Below, piece by piece: positions 9,505-18,324 of a stretch of 64,000 nt of DNA. A program made the position numbers and the translations under genes. Below the pieces are notes generated by a model that saw only the letters and a program-made list of their open reading frames with translations, had not been told where the DNA came from and did no database searches. The DNA comes from Cognatundibacterium rugosum (GTDB taxonomy: Bacteria > Pseudomonadota > Gammaproteobacteria > Burkholderiales > Burkholderiaceae_D), in NCBI RefSeq assembly GCF_014284365.1, contig NZ_JACOGG010000003.1, positions 124,001 through 188,000 on the forward strand, read 5' to 3'. How positions within the stretch are numbered: the stretch's first letter is position 1; each line of letters starts with the position of its first letter.

Positions 9505-12075
9505 TCAGGCTTCAGCGCAGCGTTTGCTGATATGGGCCAGTGCCTCTTCGACCTGATCGATCAGGATCAGGCACAAATCGCCAGCTTGTAGGCGTTCCAG
9601 CGCGAGGTCGATCGCGACGAATTCACCCGTGATTTCATCAACGCGCGTCGTTTTCTTCGCTGCCTTGAGGCCTTCACGCAGCAAGGCAAGCACTTCGCCA
9701 TCGGCGCGGCCTCGCTGACACTGATCCTGATACAAAATCACGTCCTCGAATGCATCGCCCAGAATTTCTGTCTGTTGACGGATATCCTGATCACGGCGGT
9801 CACCGGCACCGCTGATCACTACGGAGCGGCGTTGTGCAGGCATGGTTTCTACTGCCTTGACCAGAGCCAGCATCGCGTCCGGATTGTGGCCGTAATCTGC
9901 AATGACAGTAGCACCACGGAAATCAAACATATTGAAACGTCCGGGCGCATTGTCATTTTCATTCGCAAAGCTCTTCAGACCCGCGCGGATTACGTCGAAG
10001 TCCATGTTGACGGCCCAGGCTGCAGCCACCGATGCCATCACATTTTCAACCTGGAAGCCTATGCTGCCATTACGCGTGATCGGGACTTCAGACAAAGGAA
10101 TGCTGTGTTTCATTTTGCCTTCTGCTGCGATCAGATGGCCGTTCTCGACATAGACAGCGCGTTTGCCCTGGGCGCGGTGCGCTGCCATCAGCGGGATTTG
10201 TGGGTCGGCTGCAAAGAAGATGACTGCTGCCGGACTATTCGCTGCCATACCTGCGACGATAGGATCTGCGGCATTCAATACCGCGTAGCCATCGTCCGCT
10301 ACGTTTTGGACAATCACGCGTTTCAGTACTGCCAGGTCCTCAACGGTTGTGATGTAATTCAGACCCAGATGGTCGCCGGAGCCGATGTTGGTAACGACCG
10401 CAACCTGGCAACGGTCATAGGCCAGACCTTCGCGCAACACGCCACCTCTGGCAGTTTCAAAGACGGCTGCATCGACATCCGGATGCGAGAGCACATTGCG
10501 TGCGCTACGCGGACCACTGCAGTCGCCGCTGTCGATCTGGCGGCCATTGACATAGACGCCATCGGTATTGGTCATGCCGGTACGCAGACCACTGGCAGTC
10601 ATCAGATGGGCGATTAATCTTACCGTCGTGGTTTTGCCATTGGTACCAGTCACGGCGATGATAGGAATGCGGCCATCATTGCCTGGCTCAAACATAGAGT
10701 CGACAATGGCTTCGCCGACTGCGCGTCCTTTGCCGAACGAAGGTGATAAGTGCATACGCAAACCAGGTGCTGCATTGACTTCAACGATGCCGCCATTGAG
10801 TGCCTCTATCGGTTTTAACACGCTGTCACAGACCAGGTCTACACCACAGATATCGAGGCCAACCATCTGTGCCGCTGCAATTGCACGGGCAGCTACTTCC
10901 GGATGCACATCATCGGTCACATCGGTGGCGGCGCCACCAGTAGACAGATTGGCGTTGTTACGCAAAATAACGCGTTGTCCTTTAGGTGGTACCGACTCAG
11001 CCGTATAGCCTTGTTTTGCCAGACTGGCGAGCGCGATATCGTCGAAGCGTATCTTGGTCAGTGAAGTCGAGTGACCGCTGCCACGGCGTGGATCTTTATT
11101 GACTTGCTCCACCAGTTCGCGCACGGTTTGTTTGCCGTTACCGACAACTTGTGGCGGATCACGTCTGGCCGCTGCCACCAGTTTGTTACCGATGACCAGT
11201 AAGCGAAAGTCATTGCCTGGTAAAAAGCGTTCGACCAGGATGTCATCGCGGAATTCGCTGGCCGCCAGATAACCCGCATCCAACTGTTCGCGCGTTGTGA
11301 CATTGACGGTTACACCTTTACCCTGGTTGCCGTCCTTAGGTTTAATCACAACCGGCAGGCCGACTTCCAGCGCTGCAGCCCAGGCATCATCAGGGCTGGA
11401 CACGGCGCGTCCCATCGGTACCGGTACACCGGCTGCGTGTAATAATTTTTTGGTGAGTTCTTTGTCCTGTGCGATCGCTTCGGCAATAGCACTGGTGCCA
11501 TCCATTTCTGCTGCCTGAATTTTGCGCTGACGTGAGCCCCATCCAAATGCGACCAGGCTGCCATCGGTCAGACGGCGATAAGGAATGTTGCGTGCAATTG
11601 CGGCATTCACGATAGAACCGGTGGATGGGCCCAGGCGCACGTCTTCATCTAATTCACGCAATTGTTCAAGAGCTGCTGCCAGATCAAAGGCGCTGTTATT
11701 GACCGCGGCCTGTATCAGTTTTTCAGCCAGTTCCAACGCCAGGCAGCCAACGGCTTCTTCTGAATATTCGACTACGACCTGGAACACACCTTGTTCCAGT
11801 GTTTGTGTCGTACGGCTAAACGTGACCGGGCAACCGGCCTGCGCCTGTAAGCCTAATGCAGCGAGTTCAAACACATGTGCAATCGGAATGGCGTCATTGT
11901 GACCGGTGGGCTGAAGTATGCTCAGTTCCGGGAATAAGGCACGCAGGCGGTCTTCAAATCCGGCCAGTTCTGCGATAGCGCATTCCGCTTCGCTACATTT
12001 AACGATGGCTTCAACGGCCGTATGGTGGCTCCAGAGATTGGGGCCGCGCAAGGCACGAATGCGTGATACTTCCAT
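9505..12075 (-). CDS. cphA: Cyanophycin synthetase CphA1
   Basis: Builds cyanophycin (multi-L-arginyl-poly-L-aspartate), a nitrogen storage polymer, from Asp, Arg and ATP without ribosomes. The 856 residues have three regions: an N-terminal domain starting with R-A-L-R-G-P-N-L-W, an ATP-grasp domain (about 215-475) that adds Asp, with K-P-K-D-G-N-Q-G-K-G-V, and a Mur-ligase-like C-terminal half that adds Arg, with intact P-loop G-T-N-G-K-T-T-T near residue 478 and D-Y-G-H-N-P-D-A near 730. Length and motifs are complete, so it should be the active enzyme. It lies 160 bases downstream of a second synthetase on the same strand. No cyanophycinase or isoaspartyl dipeptidase gene is in the window. 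Confidence 0.96.
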   Translation of the reverse strand: MEVSRIRALRGPNLWSHHTAVEAIVKCSEAECAIAELAGFEDRLRALFPELSILQPTGHNDAIPIAHVFELAALGLQAQAGCPVTFSRTTQTLEQGVFQVVVEYSEEAVGCLALELAEKLIQAAVNNSAFDLAAALEQLRELDEDVRLGPSTGSIVNAAIARNIPYRRLTDGSLVAFGWGSRQRKIQAAEMDGTSAIAEAIAQDKELTKKLLHAAGVPVPMGRAVSSPDDAWAAALEVGLPVVIKPKDGNQGKGVTVNVTTREQLDAGYLAASEFRDDILVERFLPGNDFRLLVIGNKLVAAARRDPPQVVGNGKQTVRELVEQVNKDPRRGSGHSTSLTKIRFDDIALASLAKQGYTAESVPPKGQRVILRNNANLSTGGAATDVTDDVHPEVAARAIAAAQMVGLDICGVDLVCDSVLKPIEALNGGIVEVNAAPGLRMHLSPSFGKGRAVGEAIVDSMFEPGNDGRIPIIAVTGTNGKTTTVRLIAHLMTASGLRTGMTNTDGVYVNGRQIDSGDCSGPRSARNVLSHPDVDAAVFETARGGVLREGLAYDRCQVAVVTNIGSGDHLGLNYITTVEDLAVLKRVIVQNVADDGYAVLNAADPIVAGMAANSPAAVIFFAADPQIPLMAAHRAQGKRAVYVENGHLIAAEGKMKHSIPLSEVPITRNGSIGFQVENVMASVAAAWAVNMDFDVIRAGLKSFANENDNAPGRFNMFDFRGATVIADYGHNPDAMLALVKAVETMPAQRRSVVISGAGDRRDQDIRQQTEILGDAFEDVILYQDQCQRGRADGEVLALLREGLKAAKKTTRVDEITGEFVAIDLALERLQAGDLCLILIDQVEEALAHISKRCAEA

Positions 12076-12122
12076 AAAAACTTAGTCCTGTCGAAAAGGG
12101 CAGAATTCAGGTCTCATTTATC

Positions 12123-12153
12123 ATCCGGTCAGCATGGTTTGCCTGATCCGGAT
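12123..12153 (-). promoter_or_regulatory. Inverted repeat upstream of cphA1
   Basis: ATCCGGTCAG pairs with CTGATCCGGAT (one bulged T) around a 10-base loop. It lies 47-77 bases before the cphA1 start codon and is not followed by a T run on the minus strand, so it does not look like a terminator. A related repeat precedes the second synthetase gene at 14431-14452. A role as operator or leader hairpin is inference. Confidence 0.45.
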
Positions 12154-12235
12154 TGTCCTGAGCCTGCAACAAAAATTAGTCTGCCGCTATCTGATGACTG
12201 AATGCATCGACGGCGGCAGGTGGATTAGCCAAAAA

Positions 12236-14422
12236 TCAAAATGCTGCTTTGGTGCTGGTGTCAAAGGTGCGCAAACCCGCCGCGATCAGTTCCGGCGACA
12301 CTTGCAGCGCCCAGGCGGCAGCAACAGCAGCCAGCACGCTCAAGGCTTTTTCTGCTTTCGCTGGCTTTAGCGCAGACACTGGCATGAGTTGGATTTCTTC
12401 TGCGCCGGTCGCCAGTATGATCTGCCCGTCACGAATGAAGGCCACGCGCTTGCCTTGTTCACGGTGTGCGACGATGGCCGGGAGTTCTGCTGAACTGCCA
12501 TAGAAAATCACATCGCCGTCACACAGTTCAGCGAGTTCCACCACGGCAGCTTCATCCGCATTTAAGACGGCTACGCCATCCGGTAAGACGACATCGACCT
12601 GCGTGCGCATGATCTTATACATCTGATCCTGCTCATGGATATAGAATTCACCGAGCTCTTCTGCGCCATCGAAATCTGTTACCACAGCGACGCTGCAGCG
12701 GTCATAGGCCAGACCGTCGCTCAGAATGGCACGTGCATTGGTCTCAAATACCGCGGCTTCGACCGAGCGATTGATCAGCAGACGCTCACCGGCATTCCAG
12801 GTAGCACAATTGCCTTCAGTGACCAGTCGTTTATTCAGGAATAGCCCGTCCTGGCAGGCCACGCCGGTTTGCTCACCGTGCATATGCAGCAGACCTGCGA
12901 TCAGGCGCGAGATCAGGCTGGTGTGGCGACTGCCTGCCACGCCGATGATATCGATGCGACCGGATTCTTCTTCAGCGAACAAATGGTCGATAATCGCCTT
13001 GCCAACTTCACGGCCTTCGCCATTGGCGGGCTTGATATGAGCCAGTAAGCCAGGGCTGGCATTGACTTCGATAATTGCCCCGATTTGTGCAGATAGCGGT
13101 TTGGAAATATCTTCGACCACCAGATCCACACCAGCGATATCGAGACCAACGATACGTGCTGCCAGGCAGGCCGTTTCTGCGATATCAGGATGGATGTCGT
13201 CCGTCACATCCAGTGCGACATTGCCATTGATTTGAATTAACACCTTCTGTTGCAAGGCCGGTACCGAGGTGCTGGTCATGCCCTGACGTTTTAATTCCAG
13301 TACCACTTCCGCAGCGACGGCTGGATCGATGATGTTCAGAGGGAAATCTTCTGTGGTGCCGCGTCTTGGATCGGTATTGATCTGGCTATCGACCAATTGT
13401 GTGACCGTGGATTGACCATCGCCAGTTACCCAAAGGGTTTCACCTTTACCGACTGCCACCACTTTATTGCCAACGACCAGTACGCGATGTTCATCACCGG
13501 TGATGAATTTTTCTACGATGACGGATTTGCTGCCACCTTTGCGTACTGCCAGCTCATACGCAGCATTGACATCAGCCTGCGTCATCAGATTCAGCGAAAC
13601 GCCGCGACCATGATTGCCGTCATAGGGTTTGATTACCACCGGCAGGCCGATATCCTGCGCTTCCTCCCAGGCTTCTTCAGCACTGCGTACGATGCAGCCT
13701 TCCGGCACGGGTACGCCACAGGATTTGAGCAGGGTTTTGGTCAGATCTTTATCGCTGGCGATGCTCTCTGCAATCGCGCTGGTGCGATCAGTTTCTGCTG
13801 TCCAGATGCGGCGCTGCGCTGCGCCATGGCCTAACTGCACCAGATTGCCATCGGTCAGGCGGATAGACGGAATGCGGCGCGCGGTTGCAGCATCGACAAT
13901 ATTGGCGGTACTCGGCCCCAGACAGCGCGCATCGACCAGATCGCGCAATGCTGTGAGCTGCGCTTCCAGATCAAATGCTTCATCGTTGATCGCTGCCATC
14001 AGCAAGTCGCGGCCGATGGCGAGTGCACGGCGTCCGACCTGTTCTTCACGGGTGCGGAAGGCCATTTTGTAGACGCCGATTACATTGGTCGAGCGGGTTT
14101 GGCCAAAACCAGTACGCATGCCAGCCAGATTTTGCAGTTCGAGTACCACATGTTCCAGGATATGACCTGACCAGGTGCCTTCACGCAGACGCTCGAGGAA
14201 GCCACCGCGTTCACCGACACCGCAACGATGTTCCATCAGACCCGGTAGCCAGCTGGTCAGTCGCTCATAGAGTCCGGGCAGCAGGTTGGAGGGTGTGTCT
14301 TCGAGAGCACCGATGTCCAGCCAGGTTTCTATCACTGGGCGGTAAGTCCAGATATTCGGGCCGCGCAAATGGTTGACGCGGAGAATGCTGATGTCTTTCT
14401 TCTTAGTTGTCATGTAAGTCAT
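12236..14422 (-). CDS. Second, shorter cyanophycin synthetase-like protein (CphA')
   Basis: A 728-residue paralogue of CphA1. The N-terminal domain (H-L-R-G-P-N-I-W near residue 20) and the ATP-grasp domain (K-P-Y-D-G-N-H-G-R-G-V near 265) are intact. The Mur-ligase-like region is altered: where CphA1 has G-T-N-G-K-T-T-T, this protein has G-V-A-G-S-R-H-T near residue 492, with no P-loop Lys, and the C-terminal lobe is missing. By comparison with CphA2 enzymes, which lack the Arg-adding site, it may polymerise preformed dipeptide, assist CphA1, or be inactive. Paired cphA and cphA' genes are known in other Burkholderiales. The start could be Met1 or Met4; no clear Shine-Dalgarno is visible. 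Confidence 0.9.
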   Translation of the reverse strand: MTYMTTKKKDISILRVNHLRGPNIWTYRPVIETWLDIGALEDTPSNLLPGLYERLTSWLPGLMEHRCGVGERGGFLERLREGTWSGHILEHVVLELQNLAGMRTGFGQTRSTNVIGVYKMAFRTREEQVGRRALAIGRDLLMAAINDEAFDLEAQLTALRDLVDARCLGPSTANIVDAATARRIPSIRLTDGNLVQLGHGAAQRRIWTAETDRTSAIAESIASDKDLTKTLLKSCGVPVPEGCIVRSAEEAWEEAQDIGLPVVIKPYDGNHGRGVSLNLMTQADVNAAYELAVRKGGSKSVIVEKFITGDEHRVLVVGNKVVAVGKGETLWVTGDGQSTVTQLVDSQINTDPRRGTTEDFPLNIIDPAVAAEVVLELKRQGMTSTSVPALQQKVLIQINGNVALDVTDDIHPDIAETACLAARIVGLDIAGVDLVVEDISKPLSAQIGAIIEVNASPGLLAHIKPANGEGREVGKAIIDHLFAEEESGRIDIIGVAGSRHTSLISRLIAGLLHMHGEQTGVACQDGLFLNKRLVTEGNCATWNAGERLLINRSVEAAVFETNARAILSDGLAYDRCSVAVVTDFDGAEELGEFYIHEQDQMYKIMRTQVDVVLPDGVAVLNADEAAVVELAELCDGDVIFYGSSAELPAIVAHREQGKRVAFIRDGQIILATGAEEIQLMPVSALKPAKAEKALSVLAAVAAAWALQVSPELIAAGLRTFDTSTKAAF

Positions 14423-14430
14423 TTCTAGCC

Positions 14431-14452
14431 GATCCGGACAGATGTCCGGATC
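14431..14452 (-). promoter_or_regulatory. Perfect inverted repeat in the cphA' leader
   Basis: GATCCGGAC and GTCCGGATC form a perfect 9-base stem with loop AGAT, ending 8 bases before the cphA' ATG, where a ribosome binding site is expected. It resembles the repeat before cphA1 (shared ATCCGGNCAG then ATG). It could act as an operator or limit translation initiation; both are inference. Confidence 0.5.
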
Positions 14453-14798
14453 CTGTCATAGGTAGAATCATACTTTGCTGCTCAAGCGTATTCAGCTTCA
14501 ACGATGGACTTGGCGTGTCAACCGATTTGCTTTCCTGTCGTTATCAGGCCACCGGCATAGATATATTCATCACAAAGCGGGAATGTAAGACGCGCTTGCT
14601 GATATACTTGCGCGCCAGCGCAACAGCTTGAATCCTCTTGATCAGTTTCGTCTGATTATTCTTCTTTCGATAGAATACCGTAAATTGCCACCTCCGTGAT
14701 ATGGCTTATTGCCATTACGGAAGCAAGAAATCTGTTTTTTCAAAATTTTCAGTCCCGTTTTCCCCGGGAATAGCGCATCTGCCGGAGTTTGCTTCACG
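14453..14798. other. Intergenic region between divergent cphA' and the ABC transporter
   Basis: About 350 bases with no convincing gene. It must hold the promoters of the two divergent units. A plus-strand open frame from a TTG at 14709 joins the transporter gene, but its first 30 residues lack coding character. I see no clear -35/-10 pair. Confidence 0.5.
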
Positions 14799-17057
14799 AT
14801 GACCACTTTATTACCTAGTTCCGAGCAATCCATTTTATCCCTGAGCGCCGAGTGGCAATCTGCGCTCGCACAACAGATCGCCAAAGGCGAAAACGTACAA
14901 AGTGCGTTTGAGGTTGACCTCGATAACAAACTTCATTTTGTTAAAGGCCTTATCGTTGTCACTGATCAGGCTATTTTGAGCAGGCCGGCCGGCGAATCCG
15001 CCTGGAAGCGCTGGGCATTTGAGCCGGGCTTGCAATTAAAGCACCATGATCATGCTGGTGTCGGTCATTTGCAGTTGACGAATCAACAAGGTCTGTTGGC
15101 CAGCTGGCGTTTTACGCTGGGGCAGAATCTGCATGCCATTCGTTTGCTGGATCATTTTAAAGAGCAGCTTGACAGCTTTGTCACGGGCCAGCCAGTACAG
15201 CGTGCTGAGCAAAATACCTGCCCTAGCTGCAAGGCGGTACTCGACGCGGATCAGGAGGAGTGTCCTGTCTGCACCAAGGTAATTTACACACCGCCGTCCA
15301 CCTGGACCTTGCTGCGCCTGTGGCGCTTTGCTCATCCTTACCGTTTGCAGCTGTTTATCGGTTTCGCCCTGATGCTGCTGGGTACGGCGGCACATATGAT
15401 TCCGCGCTATCTGACCAAGCCGCTTACAGATGAAGTGCTGATACCGTTCCAGCATAAAGATTTTGTCGATCCTAAGCTGGTGTATCTGTATATCGGTGGC
15501 TTGTTGGGCTCAGCCGTGATTGCCTGGTTGCTCAGCTGGGGTAAAACGTACATATTGGCGCTGGTATCCGAGCGTATCGGTGCTGATCTGCGTACCACCA
15601 CTTATGAGCATCTGTTGAAATTATCTCTGGAATATTTCGGTGGTAAGCGTACCGGTGATTTGATGTCGCGTATCGGTAGTGAGAGTGATCGTATCTGTGT
15701 CTATCTGTCGCTGCATTTACTCGATTTTGCAACGGACGTGCTGATGTTCGTGATGACTGCGGTCGCGCTGTTGCAGATCAATACCAAGCTGGCGCTGGTG
15801 ACCTTATTGCCACTGCCGTTTATCGCCTGGATGATCCATTTGGTGCGTGACAAATTACGTACCGGCTTTGAGAAGATAGACCGGGTCTGGGGCGAGGTGA
15901 CCAATGTACTGGCCGATACCATTCCTGGTATCCGTGTGGTGAAAGCCTTTGCGCAGGAAAAGCGTGAGGCAGGTCGTTTCCGCGAAGCGAATAAGCATAA
16001 TCTGGCAGTGAATGACCGGCTGAATAAAGTCTGGTCACTGTTTTCGCCTACCGTTTCCTTCCTCACCGATTTGGGTATTCTGGTGGTGTGGGCCTTTGGT
16101 ATCTGGCAGGTCGCCCATGAAGAAATTACGGTCGGTGCGCTGGTCGCAGCAGTCGCTTTCATCAGTAACTTCTATGGCCGTATCGATTCTATGAGCCGTA
16201 TCGTATCGGTGACCCAGAAATCGGCGTCGGCAGCAAAGCGTATTTTTGACATCCTGGATCATGTGTCCAGTGTTCCCGATCCTCAGCATCCGGTGAAAGT
16301 ACAGGAAGTTCAGGGCAAGATAGAGTTGCGTGAAGTCGGCTTCCGCTATGGTAACCGCGCCGTGAATCGCGGCATTAATCTGACCATACAACCCGGTGAA
16401 ATGATCGGCCTGGTGGGACATAGTGGTTCAGGTAAGAGTACTCTGGTCAATCTGATCTGCCGCTTTTATGATGTCTCAGAAGGCGCGATTCTGCTCGATG
16501 GCAAAGATATACGCTCATATGCGGTATCCGACTACCGCAGCCAGATTGGTCTGGTATTGCAAGAGCCGTTTCTGTTCTTTGGCACCATTGCTGACAATAT
16601 CGCGTATGGCAAACCCGACGCGACCCGTGAAGAAATCATCGCTGCAGCAAGAGCCGCTCATGCGCATGAATTCATTCTGCGCCTGCCGCAAGGCTATGAT
16701 TCTATGGTGGGTGAGCGCGGTCAGGGCTTGTCTGGCGGTGAGCGCCAGCGTATTTCGATTGCACGTGCTTTGCTGATTGATCCTAAGATCCTGATCATGG
16801 ATGAGGCGACTTCTTCTGTCGACTCGCAAACTGAAAAAGAAATCCAGAAAGCACTGGACAACCTGGTGCAAGGCCGTACCACGATCGCGATTGCACATCG
16901 TCTGTCTACCTTGCATAAGGCGGACCGTCTGGTCGTGTTGGATCGCGGCCAGGTCGTGGAAGTCGGTGGTCATGACGAATTGATGGCGAAGCAGGGGGCG
17001 TATTTTGATTTGTACACCGCGCAGGCCAGAAACGCGCAATTAGCAGGAGATGAATGA
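14799..17057 (+). CDS. ABC exporter-type protein of the cyanophycin locus, with extra N-terminal domains
   Basis: A 752-residue half-transporter with fused membrane and ATPase domains. Residues 1-130 look beta-rich and resemble a bacterial PH-like domain (inference). Residues 141-159 hold a zinc ribbon with two C-P-x-C pairs (CPSC and CPVC). The six-helix exporter membrane domain spans about 170-480; the ATPase has Walker A (GHSGSGKST) near 540, signature LSGGERQR near 644, and Walker B ending M-D-E-A-T-S-S-V-D. I recall that public family annotation calls such proteins 'cyanophycin metabolism-associated ABC transporter'; the substrate is unknown. ATG 14799 was chosen, with a GGAG 11 bases upstream. 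The DUF1854 gene overlaps or abuts its stop. Confidence 0.88.
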   Translation: MTTLLPSSEQSILSLSAEWQSALAQQIAKGENVQSAFEVDLDNKLHFVKGLIVVTDQAILSRPAGESAWKRWAFEPGLQLKHHDHAGVGHLQLTNQQGLLASWRFTLGQNLHAIRLLDHFKEQLDSFVTGQPVQRAEQNTCPSCKAVLDADQEECPVCTKVIYTPPSTWTLLRLWRFAHPYRLQLFIGFALMLLGTAAHMIPRYLTKPLTDEVLIPFQHKDFVDPKLVYLYIGGLLGSAVIAWLLSWGKTYILALVSERIGADLRTTTYEHLLKLSLEYFGGKRTGDLMSRIGSESDRICVYLSLHLLDFATDVLMFVMTAVALLQINTKLALVTLLPLPFIAWMIHLVRDKLRTGFEKIDRVWGEVTNVLADTIPGIRVVKAFAQEKREAGRFREANKHNLAVNDRLNKVWSLFSPTVSFLTDLGILVVWAFGIWQVAHEEITVGALVAAVAFISNFYGRIDSMSRIVSVTQKSASAAKRIFDILDHVSSVPDPQHPVKVQEVQGKIELREVGFRYGNRAVNRGINLTIQPGEMIGLVGHSGSGKSTLVNLICRFYDVSEGAILLDGKDIRSYAVSDYRSQIGLVLQEPFLFFGTIADNIAYGKPDATREEIIAAARAAHAHEFILRLPQGYDSMVGERGQGLSGGERQRISIARALLIDPKILIMDEATSSVDSQTEKEIQKALDNLVQGRTTIAIAHRLSTLHKADRLVVLDRGQVVEVGGHDELMAKQGAYFDLYTAQARNAQLAGDE

Positions 17058-17058
17058 G

Positions 17059-17529
17059 ATGGCGACTACGCAATTTAATTTACACAGAAATCCATTTGCG
17101 CAGTTAATTCTGACCAGTCAGGCCGGAGAAGTATTTGAAGGTGTCAGCCCGGTGCGCGCATTTCCTATCCAGTCACCCGCCGGATGTATTTCCCTGGTCA
17201 CGACAGATGGTCGTGAAGTGGCCTGGATAGATAGCCTGGACGACTTGCCAGAAGGGGTACGTCAGCTGGTGCTGGAAGAATTGGGTGGGCGTGAATTTAT
17301 GCCGGAAATTCAGGCGATTACCGGCGTCAGCAGCTTTGCCGTGCCTTGTACCTGGACTGTCAGCACCGATCGCGGTGTGACTGCCTTCGTTCTCAAAGGT
17401 GACGAGGATATCCGTCGTATCGGACAGGCCTCTTTGCTGATTACGGATAATCACGGCATCCAGTATCTGATTCGCGATATGTTCACGATAGATAAACACA
17501 GCCGGAAGATACTGGACCGCTTCCTGTAA
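17059..17529 (+). CDS. DUF1854 family protein of the cyanophycin locus
   Basis: A 156-residue cytosolic protein (no signal peptide or membrane segment) of the DUF1854 family, which I recall being annotated as cyanophycin metabolism-associated. Visible stretches include W-I-D-S-L-D-D-L-P near residue 57 and R-D-M-F-T-I-D near 140. No catalytic motif is evident. The ATG at 17059 has AGGAG 9 bases upstream; an ATG at 17050 is in frame but abuts that same Shine-Dalgarno. The gene starts at the stop codon of the ABC transporter, so translational coupling is likely and the two products probably act together. Confidence 0.85.
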   Translation: MATTQFNLHRNPFAQLILTSQAGEVFEGVSPVRAFPIQSPAGCISLVTTDGREVAWIDSLDDLPEGVRQLVLEELGGREFMPEIQAITGVSSFAVPCTWTVSTDRGVTAFVLKGDEDIRRIGQASLLITDNHGIQYLIRDMFTIDKHSRKILDRFL

Positions 17530-17540
17530 GCACAGACTTC

Positions 17541-18095
17541 TCAGCTGTGTATGCCTGATGCGCCCTGATCATTCGGGGCGTTTTTTTTACTTTCACGGAA
17601 ATACACATTGCTGAGTCTGGTCTCGCCAGGCAGTGTCAGCACTTGCTGCAGGCTAAAACCGAGTAAATTCAGCAAGTGCTTGGAGCGTTCATTGTCCGGA
17701 TCTGTCATGGCTGCCAGTCGCGTCAGATGCAAATCCTGTTCTGCGTGCAGCACCACTGCCTGTGCGGCTTCCAGTGCATAGCCCTGGCCGGTAAAACGCG
17801 GCAGAAATGCGTAGCCGAGGTCGATGCAAGGCAGCGTATCACGCTTGATCAATCCGCACATCCCCATCGCAACCCCTTGCTCGCGGTCGCAGACGACATA
17901 AAAGCTATACCCAAATTGCTGCTGACTTGCAATTGGGCGGGTTTGTATCCAATCCTTCGCCTGTTCACATGTTCTGACGCCTCGGTCACCGATAAAGCGC
18001 AGCCAGGACGGATCATTCAGCAGCTCCAGTACAAAATCTGCATCGGCGATGTTGAAGACTCGCAACACTAGTCGTTTGGTTTGTATAGGTAACAT
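17541..18095 (-). CDS. GNAT family N-acetyltransferase (RimJ/RimL type)
   Basis: A 184-residue acetyltransferase-3 family protein beginning with Q-T-K-R-L-V-L-R. The acetyl-CoA-binding region is visible as G-L-I-K-R-D-T, D-L-G-Y-A-F-L-P-R-F-T-G-Q-G-Y-A near residue 100 and N-E-R-S-K-H-L-L-N near 135. Family members acetylate amino groups of ribosomal proteins or small molecules; the substrate here is unknown. ATG 18095 has AAGGAG directly upstream and fits the family start; the frame is open further 5' to 18158. It converges on the DUF1854 gene. Confidence 0.85.
   Translation of the reverse strand: MLPIQTKRLVLRVFNIADADFVLELLNDPSWLRFIGDRGVRTCEQAKDWIQTRPIASQQQFGYSFYVVCDREQGVAMGMCGLIKRDTLPCIDLGYAFLPRFTGQGYALEAAQAVVLHAEQDLHLTRLAAMTDPDNERSKHLLNLLGFSLQQVLTLPGETRLSNVYFRESKKNAPNDQGASGIHS
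17561..17588 (+). terminator. Terminator after DUF1854
   Basis: Stem CGCCC / GGGCG with loop around TGATCATTC, followed by eight T, 30 bases after the DUF1854 stop. It lies inside the 3' end of the convergent acetyltransferase gene. Confidence 0.8.
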
Positions 18096-18324
18096 ACTTC
18101 TCCTTAAGTCCTTGTCCAGATTCATTTTCAGACTGGTAACAAAAGTTTCCACGCCCAATCGGATCCTGAATGAAATGATAATCGAATAACAAATTGTTTT
18201 TTAAAATTAAATTTCTTTTGGGCACATGCCTTGATGCGGCGTAAGATGAAAACATGAAGTGAATTTATACAGTAGAAGCGCTTGTTGCGGTCAGCCTTCA
18301 TATCAGCCAACCCAGGAGAGCACA

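Noticed and set aside
9775-10617. 280-codon plus-strand frame inside cphA1
   Set aside because: Lies entirely within a well-supported minus-strand enzyme and encodes no recognisable motif.
14709-14798. TTG-initiated N-terminal extension of the ABC transporter
   Set aside because: No ribosome binding site and no coding character; the ATG at 14799 gives a sensible N-terminus.
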